DNA of 64,000 nucleotides from Mortierella hygrophila (GCA_015680625.1 JAAAXW010000004.1:124001-188000); one strand, 5' to 3'. Positions 33,401 to 46,400 are shown, counted from the first letter of the stretch. Notes: a model not told the origin generated them from the sequence alone. A program made the numbers and translations.

Positions 33401-36273
33401 AGGGTTGGAGCCCAGGGAGGTCTTCCTCCAGGTGGTCAGACGTTGAGCCTCGGCATCGTTCTGTGAGGAGAATGCACGGGACTTGGAGAGACCGCCAAGC
33501 ATAGCGTGGGTGAGGAGGACAACCATAGTAGGTCTACCGGGGTACTCCCAGTACTGACGGACAAAGGCGAGCTCCTGCTCAAAGATTGAGATCAGATAGT
33601 CGTTGTCGCTGGTGAGGTAAAACTCTTCGTTATCCATGAAGTGAGGCGTGAACGCATAGAGATGACCCTGGACACGGTACAGACGCGAGGTTCCGAGAGA
33701 TCCAACAGGGCGCTTGGGTCGACCAGATAGTCCCAACTTGGCGTTCCTTCCGAGAGCACTATAGACCTCCTTGAGACCTTGAGGGTGACTGACGGTGATA
33801 GGGTGGACTTGCTCCATGGTTTGGGTCTCGAGTCCGTACATGCTCAACATGCTCTGCAAGTTGGTATCCTCGGCCAATAGGACGACCTGGACGACCGTAT
33901 CACTCGACTGGGTCTTGCGAGCGTTGAATCGCCTGCCGAGGGGATCGATCTCTGCGACACTGAGAAGGTTCTCATAAATCAAGTTGCCGAGGGTGTGAAG
34001 GGAGTTGGCCCAGACCAAGGGAAGGTTGTCGTTGGCCATGCGGGCTTGGGAGTGGTTGTTCTTCTTCTCGGCCTCGACCAGATGAAGAGGGACATAGTAC
34101 AACTCTGGGATGAGAGGAATGTGCTCTGGCAGCTTGCTCTCGCTGTGGATACTGCCTGGGGTGCCGAAACTTGGAGAGGTGGGAGTCTTAAGACCACGCC
34201 CGTCATCACTCTCGGACATCGAGTCAGAGATGAACTGACCAAAGTCGATCAAGGTGGCAGAGTCAATGATCAAGGGCTCCAGCTTGGCGCGGTACTCCTC
34301 GACTTGATGCTCGTTGTCGCTGAAGAGACCATCTAGGATGAAATATGTGAAGAACAAGGGCCACTCACACTCGATGTCCTCAAAGATCTTGAGTTCATGG
34401 GCGTCGTAGTGGAGGCGGCTGTTGTTCTCAAGTACAGTCTGGTGACCATCACGCAGGAAACGCTTGCATCCATATTTGCCTCCCAGTTTCTCTATGATCT
34501 CATCCCTCGTCTTCTTCACCAGCTTGGCGTCTCCGACAGCAAACGCAGGGAATCCAATGACCGAGAGCAAAGCAGCGTCGATTTCCTTCGAGTTGGATTC
34601 TCTGGGAAGTGCAGAATGCAAAGTGGTGTAGTTGCGGGTGATCTCGTCAGGCAGTACATGAATGACCTATTAATGAAATTTACTGTTAGCAATGAGATAT
34701 TTTCAATTCAAATACGACTACATGCATTCAGACAAACACTTACCGAGCTGGGTCCACCTCGAGAGCCAAAGAGATTGATGCCGTTGATGGCCTGGAGGGC
34801 AGCAACAGCCATACCGATCGAGGAAGAGTTCAGCTCGGGCTCACCGTGGTTGATCTTGTTTCCGCGCTCCCAAATACCATAATCGGGAGTACGATAGGCA
34901 CGCTCGATGTAGAAGACCAAGTTCTGGACAAAGTCGACCTCGTCTGTAGTGTAGACGATCAGTATTCCAGAAGCGGTCATTTGAGCCAAGGCGAGGAGGA
35001 AGATGGACGTGGCATCGATCTGCAAGTGTCCCCACTCGGAATCTCCCACTACGGTGTCTCCTGTGGCGGTGTTATATTTCGCGTGCAGACAGTCGTTCAA
35101 ACCCTGAGTCTTCTTGAACTGCTCGATCTTGGGTGCCTGGCGCATCATACAGAAGAGGAGTCCACGCATCAGTTTGACCACAGAATGCTCGAGTTCATCT
35201 GTGAACAAGTTGTATACAAGTAAGAAGAAACGCCATATTAAAATAGATACTGCAATCAAGATAGTGACCCTCTCCCGATCCTTCCCTCCCTTCTCTCCCC
35301 AACAGTTTCGCAAATCCCTTTTCTCACTCTTCTTTGTATCCCGTTGACAATTGTCAGGTTCGAAGGGAATAACAACCATCCTCGGTTTATTGTTCCCTTG
35401 TCCGCAAACACGCACACGCAAACGTACATCATCGCAAAAACATGCATGTGTACGTCAGGTCTAGAAAAAAAGGTCAAGGAGGCAATGACGACAGGCAGGC
35501 CTTCAATTTCACCAGCTCTTGTTCTTTCCCCCCTCCTACTTCTTCCTCATCAACACCACTCAATTGCCCTTTGGATCCCTCAACCTTGTTCCAAAGGAGA
35601 GGGCAAGAAGGGGATAAAGTAAATGAACGTTTCCCACCTTCAATTGTACCGTGTGCGTATGTGTGTGCCATTGTGAAATGCGAATGGGCAACAGAACCTT
35701 GTCGCTATCGTATCAGGTTATCATCCATTACCCGAAACTTCCTTCCAGGATTGACTAGAGGTTTTGATGCCAAACATGAACAGCCCTCCCTCCCTCTTGT
35801 ACTCTGATATGTGAAAAGTTCAGTCTGGATTCACTTACAAGCGCGACCCTCGTCGTCATCCACGCGGCGGTAGGCTAGAGCCAGGCCAAAGACAGCCATA
35901 ATCGAATACACATTATCACTACCATGTAGAACACGTCATGGAACATCAGTTAGCCTTTGCATCATTTGTGTCATTCATTACACATACACGCAAAATACAT
36001 TCCGTGCTCGTCGCTGCCCCACTCAAAATTGGCTTTCTGCAATCTTTTCCTTCCCTCCGAACGAACGCACTAGCCAACAAAATAAAATTCACACACTCCC
36101 TCTCTTTTTACTTACCGAACCCATGCATCGCGATAGTCTCCATGTGTAGTGACAGCTACAGAGGCAGGGATCAGACCCGTTGTTGGGTTTTGTCTGTTAA
36201 GAATGACAGCATTGACGGCCCGATAGTAGTAGTCGAGTCTCTTTCTCACGCTGGCCTGAGAATGATACTGCAT
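30431..36273 (-). CDS. Phosphorylase kinase regulatory (alpha/beta-type) subunit with an inserted ILEI-like domain
   Basis: Six exons on the minus strand: 36273-36116, 35918-35839, 35198-34744, 34666-32632, 32539-31439, 31290-30431; 1562 residues against about 1100-1240 in animals. The N-terminal GH15-like part is clear (LDYYYRAV, NPTTGLIPASV, YRDAWVRDNVYSIMAVFGLALAYR, SEWGHLQIDATSIFLLAL). The C-terminal regulatory part is also present (LWSIVRQAAGLLNKVV, RQKQITIGSG, LNRVPDKFYPRVWRILS, EGTFAYLARAALKLLP). Animal alpha/beta subunits restrain the kinase that activates glycogen phosphorylase. Two low-complexity insertions are present, and within the variable segment before LNRVP lies an ILEI/PANDER-like domain (residues about 1156-1277). 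No C-terminal CaaX box: the protein ends SIDLE. Most yeasts lack this gene. The start ATG gives an N-terminus of the family's usual length. Alpha versus beta type could not be decided. Confidence 0.9.
31440..31802 (-). other. ILEI/PANDER (FAM3-type) domain inside the phosphorylase kinase subunit
   Basis: The end of exon 5 encodes about 122 residues with the pattern of the ILEI/FAM3 superfamily: VNIKVQSGGYHSGSFSKILI, a SRGINMVVIDPVQGVLIESV strand with FDTH, DLARLVDWLQPGMIVICSA, DDCFEHL, ALKQLGSEL, and the hallmark ending LKYRDSWCMIGEKG. The family is known from secreted FAM3 proteins and from the stem domain of POMGNT1, which binds carbohydrate. Exon 6 returns directly to phosphorylase kinase sequence. 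No stop or frame change occurs. Recognition is by pattern only. Confidence 0.7.
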
Positions 36274-37603
36274 GGTTTTGTGGTTTCTTTTTCTTGTTGG
36301 GTCAGGAGGGGGTGCAGGTACGGCAGAAAAGGAAGAGGGAGGAAGGTGTGGAAATGAGACGTACGAAGAGAAGAGATGCGAATGAGTAGAAGAGCGAATG
36401 ACTAAATGTAAGAAAAAAGGAAGAAGAGACGCGTGTGTGGAAGTGACGGTAGCGAGAAAGTAAAGAAGAAAAGAAAGAGGAACGAAAGGGAAAAAGGGGA
36501 AAGGGAAGGAAGATAACCAAAGGGGCAGATCATGAAAGGCGCAATGCGCATCAAACTCACTTATGGAGAGTGCTTGTGGCTGCAGATACCAAGGCACACA
36601 GCACACCATCGAGTACGTGGGTCCCCAGAGATGGATTCACCTTTTCTTGAGAGGGTGCACGAATCACTGCTCTTTGCTTTTCGTTTCCTTGGTCCGTTAT
36701 CTGAACTGTTTTTTCGTCGCTTATGCGTCCCATTCTTTCTATTGTTATCTCTCTCTCTCTCTCTCTCTCTCGCCCCGATCTCGTGCCTGTGTGAATATGA
36801 CGGAGTCTACGATAAGGCAAGAAGACGAAGGACGTCTCGTTATCATGATGACATAGGGGTAACGAAGAAAGCACTGGCCCCTCCCATCCAATCAAATGGT
36901 AAATGCACTGACCATGCTTCTCGACTACAGTAAAACAGACCGCAGGAATGTACTAGTAGAAACTAACTAGACTTTCAACTCTTGACGCGTGAACGTATAT
37001 CGCTGAGCTGATCTGATCTGATCGGTCTCGAGATCTTGTTCCTGATCATCCTTGAACATGAACGACGATCATGTAAGTCTCGCAACAACTGCTGCCCATC
37101 CCTCTCTCTCTCTCTCTTCGTTATGAGGATGCCTTGCCGAAAAGAATTGCGCTTTAGTACTTTTCATCCTTTCACTTCCCACCTGCCTAGTCTTTTTGTT
37201 GTCTATCCGTCTACCTCTCCAAGCACAATCCTAGTTATGATACCATTTTCCCATTTTAACATACACTTACCACCATTTTGGGTTCCTCCACATCACGCTA
37301 CCAAGGTGAGAAGTGTCGTCTCACTTCTATTTCTAACAGAACCCTTCCATTCAAGGTGTTTTCGGAATGCACAAAGATTCACTTTACCTCGGTAGAACTT
37401 CTTTTTCTGTTCTTTTTCCTGTTTCATTAGATGGCATCTACATTACCCCCCTCCTCGCTCATAAAAGCTGTTTTTTTCCTCTCTCTGTTCCTTCATCTCC
37501 AAATCCTTCGCCTAACTCATTGCCATTCTCAAGAAACATATCTCCCCACTTTCCGCCTTTTCACCCACCTACCCTCAGTCGCACATCGCATCGATTTCGT
37601 TGA
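36274..37603. promoter_or_regulatory. Divergent intergenic region between phosphorylase kinase subunit and chitinase
   Basis: About 1.3 kb of shared upstream sequence for two genes transcribed apart. It holds a CT dinucleotide repeat at 36748-36771, a shorter one near 37099-37115, and purine-rich sequence next to the phosphorylase kinase start. No coding exon was recognised. Confidence 0.5.
36748..36771 (+). repeat. CT dinucleotide microsatellite
   Basis: About twelve uninterrupted CT units in the shared upstream region. Confidence 0.9.
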
Positions 37604-39577
37604 ATGAAGATCACGAACTTGATTGCCAGCATCGCCCTGGCGTTGACTCTGTCACTCCCCGCTATCACACGCGCTGAACGCGTTGTCGGATACTATGGAA
37701 AGGTACTGAACACTCTATTCACAATTCCCCATTGCTGATCAAAATTCATATCAACGCGTACGAAAACAATGCACACGTAAACAAGCCAACTCACCTTCCT
37801 CGATCTTTCGTCCATTCTCTGACCCTCTAAAAACATTATGTACAACAAAAAAGACAGCAGGAGGAGATGGTTGCCCAGACTACCCCCCTTTCGAGCCATC
37901 AGACCTCCCCGTAGAGCTCTACACCCACATCAACTTTGCTTTCGCCTTAATTGACAATTCCGGACTCATCGCCAGTCAGGAGGCAAAGGAGATCCCCAAG
38001 TACCAGCTGGTGAACGACCTCAAGAAGAAAAAGCCTTCCCTTCGCACTGCAGTCACTGTCGGAGGGTGGGATATGAACATGGCGCATTATTCGACTATGG
38101 CCTCGACGCGTGAGAATCGCCAGAAGTTTATTAGATCCGCGATGGCGTTTGTTCGGAAATATGGGTTTGATGGTCTTGACTTTGACTGGGAGTAGTGAGT
38201 ACTTCATTTCTTACAACTCCTTATTCCTACCCATGACATATCAAAAAGAATGTAGTAGCAACTTATTTTTTCCAACGTTCCTCTTCCTCATGCTACATAA
38301 TTCCTATATCAAATAGCCCAGCTGACCCAAAGCGTGGAGGTAATCCACAGGACCCAGAGAACTTTGTCCAGTTCTTGAAGGAGATGAGGGAGGCTGCGGA
38401 AGCAGAGGTCCTCGAGAACGACCAGGAGAGGTTGATTCTCAGTATTGCCCTCCCTGGGGGCCCCTTCCACGGTGACTACTTTCTCATCCCCAAGCTCGCT
38501 CCTCATGGTATGCTATTTGTTTCTCTTGTTTGTTGCGCTCAGTACATACATATTTGGTCTTTGTGCATTTGCGGGGGTCTCTAATTCGGATCGATGTTTT
38601 TTTTTCCTTTGATAGTCGACTGGTTCAACATCATGGCATACAATCTTCACGGGTAAGCAAGCAGCCAAAAACGAAAGAATGTGTCTCCAACAATCCCTCA
38701 TACCTCAACACTCCCCCCTCCTCTTTCTCTCTCGCAATCAACTAACTCTCCTCTTCCCAAAACCCTCCTTATGAACAATAGCGAATGGGAGTCCCAAGTC
38801 TTCTGTGCAGCTCCCTTAAACGATCCGGCAAGCGACACAGAGTACAACGGCTACTCTCTCATCCACGCTGTCCAATCCATGGCCCCTTCAACCGTCAACC
38901 CCCAAAAATTCAACCTCGGCCTCTCCCTCTCCGGCGTCACCTTCACCCTCAAAAACCCCTCTCTCACCGGCCCCGGTGCGCCCGCCCACGGACCCGGCAA
39001 AATGGGCTGCCAAGAAAAGGGTGCCATGTCCTATTTTGAAGCCTCGAACCTCATGGACATCTTTGGAGCAAAGTCCGGGGCGGTGGATTCCTTCCAGAGG
39101 AAGATTACACAGGCTCCGATGCTGGACGAGAAGAGTCAATGTGTGCATATGGTGGTGGATCATGACCAGTGGGTGGGGATTGACACGCCAGAGACTTTTG
39201 CGTACAAGGTGAATTATTTCAGAAACTTTGGGTTTGGGGGGGTCAGTATCTGGTCGATGGATAGCGATACTGCGGATCATCGTTTGACAAAGTCTATTTC
39301 CAAGGCTATCAATGGCGGCGGTGGCGGCGGTGGCGACCAAACGAACAGCGGCAACCACGGCAACAGCACGTCTTCGGTGCCCAACAATGTCGGCAACCAC
39401 GGCAACGGCACGTCTTCGGCGCCCAACAATGTCGGCAAGGTGGTCGGCGCGCTGCCAGATCACCCCATCCCCAAGTCAACGAGCACTGCCGGCAGAGGAC
39501 AGGGCGTCAAGCACCTTACAATCACCACCGTCGCCGCCATTGTGATCGCGTCTGTTGTCGGTGCTCTGCTTGCATAA
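37604..39577 (+). CDS. Secreted GH18 chitinase, probably GPI-anchored
   Basis: Five exons: 37604-37702, 37854-38194, 38317-38507, 38616-38652, 38782-39577; 487 residues. A signal peptide (about residues 1-24, hydrophobic, ending ITRA) precedes ERVVGYYGK. The GH18 core shows YTHINFAFA, TAVTVGGW and the catalytic motif GLDFDWEYP, with the proton-donor Glu at about 146, then FNIMAYNLHG and FGGVSIWSMDSDT. A Gly-rich linker with two 14-residue repeats (GNHGN..TSS.PNNV) leads to a hydrophobic C-terminus ending GALLA, which looks like a GPI-attachment signal. It would cleave chitin at the cell wall, for growth or remodelling. At exon 2, three AGs lie close together; only the first (37852-37853) keeps the frame. 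Poly(A) signal at 39602-39607. Confidence 0.92.
39333..39438 (+). repeat. Two 42-bp in-frame repeats in the chitinase linker
   Basis: GGCAACCACGGCAACxGCAC-type units of 42 bp occur twice in tandem, differing at two positions, and encode the Gly/Asn/Ser-rich linker before the GPI-type tail. Confidence 0.8.
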
Positions 39578-39767
39578 AACACAACCCCCATTCTACACTT
39601 TAATAAAACAATACTGTAATAATTTCTTGCCAAATAACGCGTGCATGTTTATTTTTTTTCCCCTTAAAGCGCCACATTGACACTTTTAAGGTCGCTTCTG
39701 ACAGGATATTGTGCAAATTAGAAAAAAAAGAAAAGAAAGAAAAAGAAAAGAAAAAAAAGAAGGTCCA

Positions 39768-39802
<35 letters not shown>

Positions 39803-39898
39803 GGAAAAAAAAATGTAGGCGCGAATCTCCGGTTTGTGTGTGCTTCGGATTATTTTTTGTGTTTTTGAATTGATGGTGTCTGGTCACAGCGGACGAAC
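39578..39898. terminator. Convergent 3' spacer with chitinase poly(A) signal and 30-A run
   Basis: AATAAA at 39602-39607 serves the chitinase gene. On the minus strand AATAAA reads at 39653-39648 and could serve the TFIIF gene. An uninterrupted run of 30 adenines lies at 39771-39800, beside A/G-rich sequence. Confidence 0.6.
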
Positions 39899-41362
39899 TC
39901 ACTCGACCTCTACCATCTCTTCGTCAGTCTCATCAAAATCTTCATCGTCATCTTCGACTTCTTCTTGTGTCGCAGTCTCGCCAGAGCCAACACCAACAGC
40001 TGCAGGGTTGAACGTCGTCTCCAATTCTGCATTGACAACACCGGGCGCTGGTCGAGAAGAAGATGACGACGAACCGCTTGACGGGCGTCCTGCACCGCCT
40101 GCAAACTCCGGCTTGAGCTGGTACTTTGCAGTGTAAGGACCCTTCTTGATAAAATTGCAGATCTCTGCCAGAACATCTTTCAAATATGTCTGGGGCTGCT
40201 TCACGTACTCGACCAAACCCTTGAACGACCAGTAAGGGTATTGCTCGAATGCAGTGAACAACAGATCCATGAGTTCGTTCTTGGGCATACGAGTCGTCTT
40301 TTGATCCATCTGCACCTTGACCTTCTTTTGCTATTAACCCGCGACAGTAAATAATTGAGGTGTCAGAGCTCAGGCTAAAATACATACACATGCTTTTACC
40401 AAAATCGCCTGGCAGTAAATAGACATCGTATTTCACTTACAATAAATCCATTGCGAACACCCATTCCGGGCAAGAACATGCCTCCACGACCCCCTGCACC
40501 ATCCGCACCCTTGTTGTTGTCTCCTAAGATCTGGACGTGTCGTCCTCCTTTCTTATTGGCCTCCAGGGTGCGCTCACGCATAATCTCGCGGTACTCTGGG
40601 CTTCCTGGGTTTGGAGTCACAGCGCACTCGTGCTTGATCGTGGCCAAGATCGACGTGGCCTTTCCAGTCGGGTATCCAGGCGCATGAGGTGGTTTTGGGT
40701 GAGGTCCTGTAGGCTCTGTGAAGACAAAGGTATTGTTAACTGCGTTGGGGTTCATGTTGAGGCGATAAGTCTTGGGCAGACTCTGGGTGCGATCGTCGTC
40801 TGGGAGGATGAGTTGGAAGGGTGCAGCATTTGGGTCATTTGGGTTTGTCCTGCGTGTAATAGATAAAGACGAAGGAAAAGTTAACACTTCGATCTCGCTC
40901 ATGCTTTAGAAGTATCATTGGCTACAGAAGCTCGTTCGTACTGAGATCTTTCCAACAAGACGATCGAGCGACTTACTGGTTAAATATCCTAACCTTTCCA
41001 AGGTTGACACCCTCCTCGTTGACGTTTGACCACCTATCCGCCAAGAACTTTGGGATCTATTTACAATTCAAGTGTGTTGAAGAAGAACGATATTCAAAGG
41101 TATAAGTCTCTTTCTCGTACGAGTGGACAATAACGAATGTCAATAAGGGGTCCTTGCTGGGAGTAATCAATCCTTCGGCAAGTACCTTAACAAGCCAAGC
41201 CTGTGTATCGGCCTTTGTGAGGTCAAGGTCCCCGACAACGTTGCCGTCCTCGTCGACCATTTCGTCCTCGGACTGGACAGCCTCCTTTGTCTCTTCGCCG
41301 TCGTCGAATAGCTCCTCAAAGTCTGCGGGGCGCTTGCGCGAGTTTCTTTCCGTGTCACTCAT
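39899..41362 (-). CDS. GTF2F2: Transcription initiation factor TFIIF subunit beta (RAP30)
   Basis: Four exons on the minus strand: 41362-41186, 41056-40977, 40849-40441, 40330-39899; 365 residues. The N-terminal acidic stretch is followed by the dimerisation domain (TQAWLVK, IPKFLADRW, GVNLGKVRIFNQ) and a C-terminal winged helix (MPKNELMDLLFTAFEQYPYW, VKQPQTYLKDVLAEI), then a Ser-rich and acidic tail ending EEMVEVE. With the alpha subunit it escorts RNA polymerase II to promoters in the nucleus. It shares its upstream region with the eL32 gene. All intron phases agree. Confidence 0.93.
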
Positions 41363-42386
41363 GGTATTTGCTGTGCTTTTGTTCTGTGAATGTAACGAGT
41401 GTGTGAGTTGTTTGGCTGTCTCTGGCGAAGGAGCGTGTTATTTTTGGTAGTTGTTCGGGTCGGTTCTGAAGTAGTAAGAAGAAGAAGAAGAAGAAGACGA
41501 AAGGAGAAGGCTTTGACCAGGTGTTCAAGCGTTGAGCGTTTTGGCGTCTTCTGTGATTGTGCTGAACAATAAGAGCCAAGAGAAGAGATGCGCCAAGTTC
41601 AGTTGCGCGGCTCTTTCTTTTTATCTCACACCTCAACAGGGCAAAACTGAGTTAGGTGGCTTAGCTAGAATTGAGCCCCGAAAGAGGAAGTCCATTTTGA
41701 TAATGTAGCACGCGGCACGGACTGGCTGGATTCCCTCTTTCGAAATCTTTTTCCGTATGTGAGGATACTCAAGCTCATGAGGAGAGGAAGAGACAGCACA
41801 TCCATCGATAGATACAGCATCATGCAACCATCCAACACAACAATCATATCAAACCGTCGCAACAAACACTCTCAACCCATCCACCACCCTCATTTATCAA
41901 TTACTCGTCATCATCAGGATCCATATCGCCACCGTCATTTTCACTATTCCTATAGCAGGAGCTATACTTCGACTTTGCAGGATTGTCCCGCCTCCATGTG
42001 GACCCCATGTTTGAATGGGGTCTTGACACTCTGTCAGTCAGGAAAACACTATAGATCTTATTTCCTGACATCAGTGATGGAAATCTGATCCATCAGCCTC
42101 ACAATCTCAACACCTACGACAGACCCTTCACCTCGTGCCAAATCTCAGTATAGAACTCAACATCAGTTTCTGTTCTGCAGCAACGTACAGCATACCTTAT
42201 ACCCAACAACAACAACTTCTCAAGAAACGCAGTATTCGTTCAGGATATCGTTCGACTGTCCCCTTTTTCTCAGGACTCAACAGCCATCACCTTTTAGCTG
42301 GACCCTTGATCGATCTCCAAATAGCGACAAAAAAAAGCAGAAGAACTGATCAGCAAAATATGTGTTCTTCCTTCTGCCCATAGAAA
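41363..42386. promoter_or_regulatory. Divergent region between TFIIF beta and eL32 genes
   Basis: About 1 kb. A GAA-type run lies near 41478-41500 on the TFIIF side. Just before the eL32 start, TCTGCCCATAG|AAAATGG looks like a splice acceptor, so the eL32 leader may contain an intron; its donor was not identified. No coding exon was recognised. Confidence 0.45.
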
Positions 42387-43178
42387 ATGGTCACTCCTCT
42401 CAAGAAGCACACCATCGTGAAGAAGCACACCGCTACCTTCAAGCGTCACCAGTCTGACCGCTACAAGACTGTCAAGGTACACCTTTCTTCAGGACGAAAA
42501 CAACCGAGAGAGAGCTTTTATGAATGAGCCGGTCTGGAGAGAGTAAACAGGAAAACGGCAAAGTCAGCTCAACACAACAGGGAATCTCAGCAACAAGTGA
42601 CAGGAGCGATTACAAGCAACCTGGTTCCGTGTAGTGATCAGTAGATTGGAGGGGATGATGCGCAAACAACCCATTCTTCAAGAAACAACAAAACGACCTG
42701 ATCGCTTCCCACCACTTCACTCAACAACACAAAGCCTACTTCAGAACCGCCCGAATCACATTGACTGGGGGAACACTGTGACAGGGACTTGCAAGTGATA
42801 TTCAGTCTTCATGCCACTGGTAACTAACACCGGACTTTCCTTCAATTGATATGTGTCATCTCGGTATAACAGGAGTCATGGAGAAAGCCCAAGGGTATTG
42901 ATAACCGTGTCCGTCGTCGCTTCAAGGGCCAGATCGTCATGCCCAAGATCGGTTACGGTAACAACAAGATCACCCGCCACTTGATGCCCTCCGGCTTCAA
43001 GAAGTTCGTTGTCGCCAACATTTCCGAGTTGAACCTCTTGTTGATGCACAACCGCACCTTCGCTGCCGAGATTGCCCACAACGTCTCCTCCCGCAACCGC
43101 ATCGCCATCGTCGAGCGTGCCCAGCAGCTTAACATCCGCGTCACCAACGCTAACGCTCGCGTCCGCACCGAGGCTTAA
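42387..43178 (+). CDS. RPL32: 60S ribosomal protein eL32
   Basis: Two exons, 42387-42476 and 42873-43178 (phase 0), give 131 residues, the usual size. The sequence is that of eL32: KKHTIVKKHTATFKRHQSDR, SWRKPKGIDNRVRRRFKGQ, MPKIGYGNNKITRHLMPSGF, and LLMHNRTFAAEIAHNVSSRN. The 396-bp intron is the longest relative to gene size in the window. Codons are strongly biased to C-ending ones in exon 2, as expected for high expression. A poly(A) signal is at 43290-43295. The gene faces the DIS3L-type gene tail to tail. Confidence 0.97.
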
Positions 43179-43427
43179 ATCATTTGAGCGCGATTTCTTA
43201 CTTGTATAACGCGTTTTTGATTAAAAACTTCAACAAAACTTCACCCAAAACCATCAACCTCCTTTCGACAAACTCATCTTGCTTTAAAGAATAAATCATC
43301 TAAAAACGATGAGAGCGTGTGTTGCTTCTTCCAATCCTCCCTCCCTTCCCGCCCTTTACAATGGCTATCATGGCATCAAATTTGAAAGGCATGTTCGGAA
43401 TAGGATATATAACAATCTATTTCCATC

Positions 43428-46400
43428 CTAGGAAGAGGGAGACTCGTTGGATTCTACGATACGGAACCGATCAAACGACTCGATCAGGTTGTAAAGACTC
43501 GACTCTGGACGCGACTGGTAATACACCTCATCCGGATCCACAACCTGTTGTTGCTTCCTCGAATTCTTGCCACCGCCTTTCTTTTGTTGCTGTCGTTGTT
43601 GCTGGCCCTCCTGAATGCCCTGGATCAAATCGCGTTGCAACAACGGCGCCAACGAAGGATCCTGTTGGGCAATCCTCTTCACCTCATCTTGCTTCAACTG
43701 CTCGCCCGCCTTCTTGAACAGCCGACCGCTATGCCCCTTCATAGGTCCTGCCGCCGTGGCCCCTAATCCTGGTTTACTAGGACCAGAAGCAGCGGGGGTG
43801 CCTTGGTGGTCCAGTCCAATCAGGGTCATATAGATCGTATGCCGATGAGCGAGCGATTTCTTGAGTCTCAGAGCAACCTTGACTTTGTCAAACAACCGGA
43901 ACTGGACAAGACTCGACACGTTAGGCGAAGACGCATGAGATCCCAAAGCCTGTGGTGGGACCTTGACCGAGATTTGTGTCATCAAATCCGTATCCATCTC
44001 ACACCCGACAATCGACACCAAATGGTCCTTTCCTCCACTACCGCCATCAAGCTTGAGCGCCGAAAGCGGGATCGAAATCTCACCCGATTTTTCTTTCAGG
44101 TACACAGGTCCCTTAATACCAAACCTGGGTACAAACACAAAGAACCCATTCTCCCGAATCTCAGACACGATTCCCGTCTCGGTGAACGGCAGATCCTCTG
44201 CCTCGGGATCATCACCCCCATTTTCGACCGCCGCCGGGTTCCGCGTCTTTTGGAGGACGTAGAGGGTCTGGAAGAGTTCGGTTGAGTCCTTTTGGGCCAG
44301 TTTGGATTCTCGGTTCTTGTAGTTGAGATGACCAGCCACTTGTTCCATCTTAAGGCCGTTCTTCAAAAAGTCGGACGAGTTGTCGGTCGTTTGAGGAGTT
44401 GATCCCATAAGACACGACATCAACTGTCGATGCACCACCAGATCTGCATATCGACGAATCGGGGACTAGATTTTTGGTCGCAGGTCACGCAGGAACAGAA
44501 GAACCGTTAGAGAATCATTCCCTTGGCATATCCAGTCATAATAAAAGAAAGAGGATGGGAGCACTTACGGTAAAGTGGGTATAAAAGTCAAGGGCAAGAC
44601 CATAATGGGCGTATTTGCTGACGTCCATGGATCCCGAGGAGATATAGCTCGCCTCAGACATTGCCATCGTCGCCATGGTCTTCAACAACTTCACAAACTC
44701 GATATCGTTCTCGCTCTTGGCCGCACATTCCCTCAGCGAATTGGCCAGGGCCAAGTTCGACGTCGTATCAATGGAGAAACCCTATCACACAGCAAAGAAA
44801 AAAAAAGCGCACAGTCAGTAGACAAGATCGTAAATTGCATATTCCTCACAATACCAACAAATAAGGGAGTTCATACCCTGCTCTCAGCGGCACGGAGCAG
44901 CATCTTGAAGTGACTCTCAATAGGCGGGGGATGATGACGGAGCATGGCTGACTCTCTGAATCCTTGGTAGATCCGCTGGGCAACATAGCCGTTAGCCATG
45001 ACCATGGCCTCCTCGATGATCTGATGCACCTCCAGAGGCTGCTTTGGCAGGATATCCGAGATCCCGCCACCTTCCTCCTTGAACTTAAACTTGACCTCTG
45101 AGCTCTCCAATTCCAATCCTCCCTTTGCCATGCGGCGAGCCTAATATACATCATGGAATGCAACATGTTAGGACCTGCGCCACCAAAATGTACACTTCAT
45201 CAAAAAACAAAACCTGAGATACAGACAAAGAGAACGTACTCTGACTTTGCGCATGGTCTTTGCAAGCAATACAACAAACGGCTTGAGCTGTTTGCAGAGC
45301 TTGGCATCCAATCCCGGTACAACATCCTTGCCGTTCAACAGACCTTGAGCTTGCTCATACTCCATCTCGCAAGTAGACCGAATGACTGAACGTCCGTACC
45401 ACGTTGTCAATACATTTGCCTCCGAGTCCAGTGTCCACATCACCGACACTATTGAGGAAACCAAAGAAAAAAAACAAGCAACATGTCAGTTACCTGTGAA
45501 ACTTGCATGGTCCCCATCCTAACCTCCAGGCGGCCATAATAAGGACACTTACTGGCGTATCGGTCGACATGGTGACGAAGTGAGCAGAGCTGTTCACTGA
45601 GCACTTTAGGCAACATGTCGAAACGACGGTCAGACAAGTAAACTGTCGTTCCACGAGCCCTTGCCTCTAGATCTGTCAACGAGTTCTCTTTGACAAAGTA
45701 ACTGACATCGGCAATATGTACTCCAAACTCAATCTGTCCGTTCCCGATCTCCTTGATAGAGATGGCATCATCGATATCCTGACAGTTGGGAGGGTCGATG
45801 CTGAAAACGGTGTGATTCCTCAGATCCCGACGCCTGCTCAACTCTGCTGTATCTGCTACCCAGGGACGCTCCTTGGTATTGATAGGCATCTCCTTCAATG
45901 AGCCCTCGCTGAAACCTTGGGTCGTCTGGGAAACGGAGATGCCGTGCTCGATCAAAATAGCAGAAATTTCCGTGTCCAGATCGTGTGCTGGCCCGATGCT
46001 CCGGACGTAATGTCCATTAGGGTATTGTGAGTTGACAGGCCAGCTGTCAATACGAACAACAATTCGCTGGTTGGCGAGGACCTTGGCGTCGTGATGTCGA
46101 ATCCTGATTTTAGGGATGATGGGGTTCAAAGGTAGAACCAGATGGAACGATCCTGTGTCCTTTTCAGAGCCCTCCTGCAAAGTGGCGACATAGGGCTGCC
46201 AGTTCCTTGACATGATACCGACCACTCGACCGGTAGGCTTCACTTCACGAGTGCGAACCCCGCTCGAGCTCTCTTCTTCATCCTCTGCGGCCGCATGGAC
46301 TTCTTCAGGATTGTATGAGATATGTGTAGAAGGGGCCACCCAGGAAGACTTATTCAAAAGCTCGACAACAACGACATCGCCGTGAACTGCTCGGTTCCTG

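Noticed and set aside
42640..42720. Possible C/D-box snoRNA in the eL32 intron (GATGATGC followed about 50 bases later by CTGA)
   Set aside because: The C box is imperfect, the terminal stem is weak and no guide match was identified. Ribosomal-protein introns often host snoRNAs, so a covariance search would decide.
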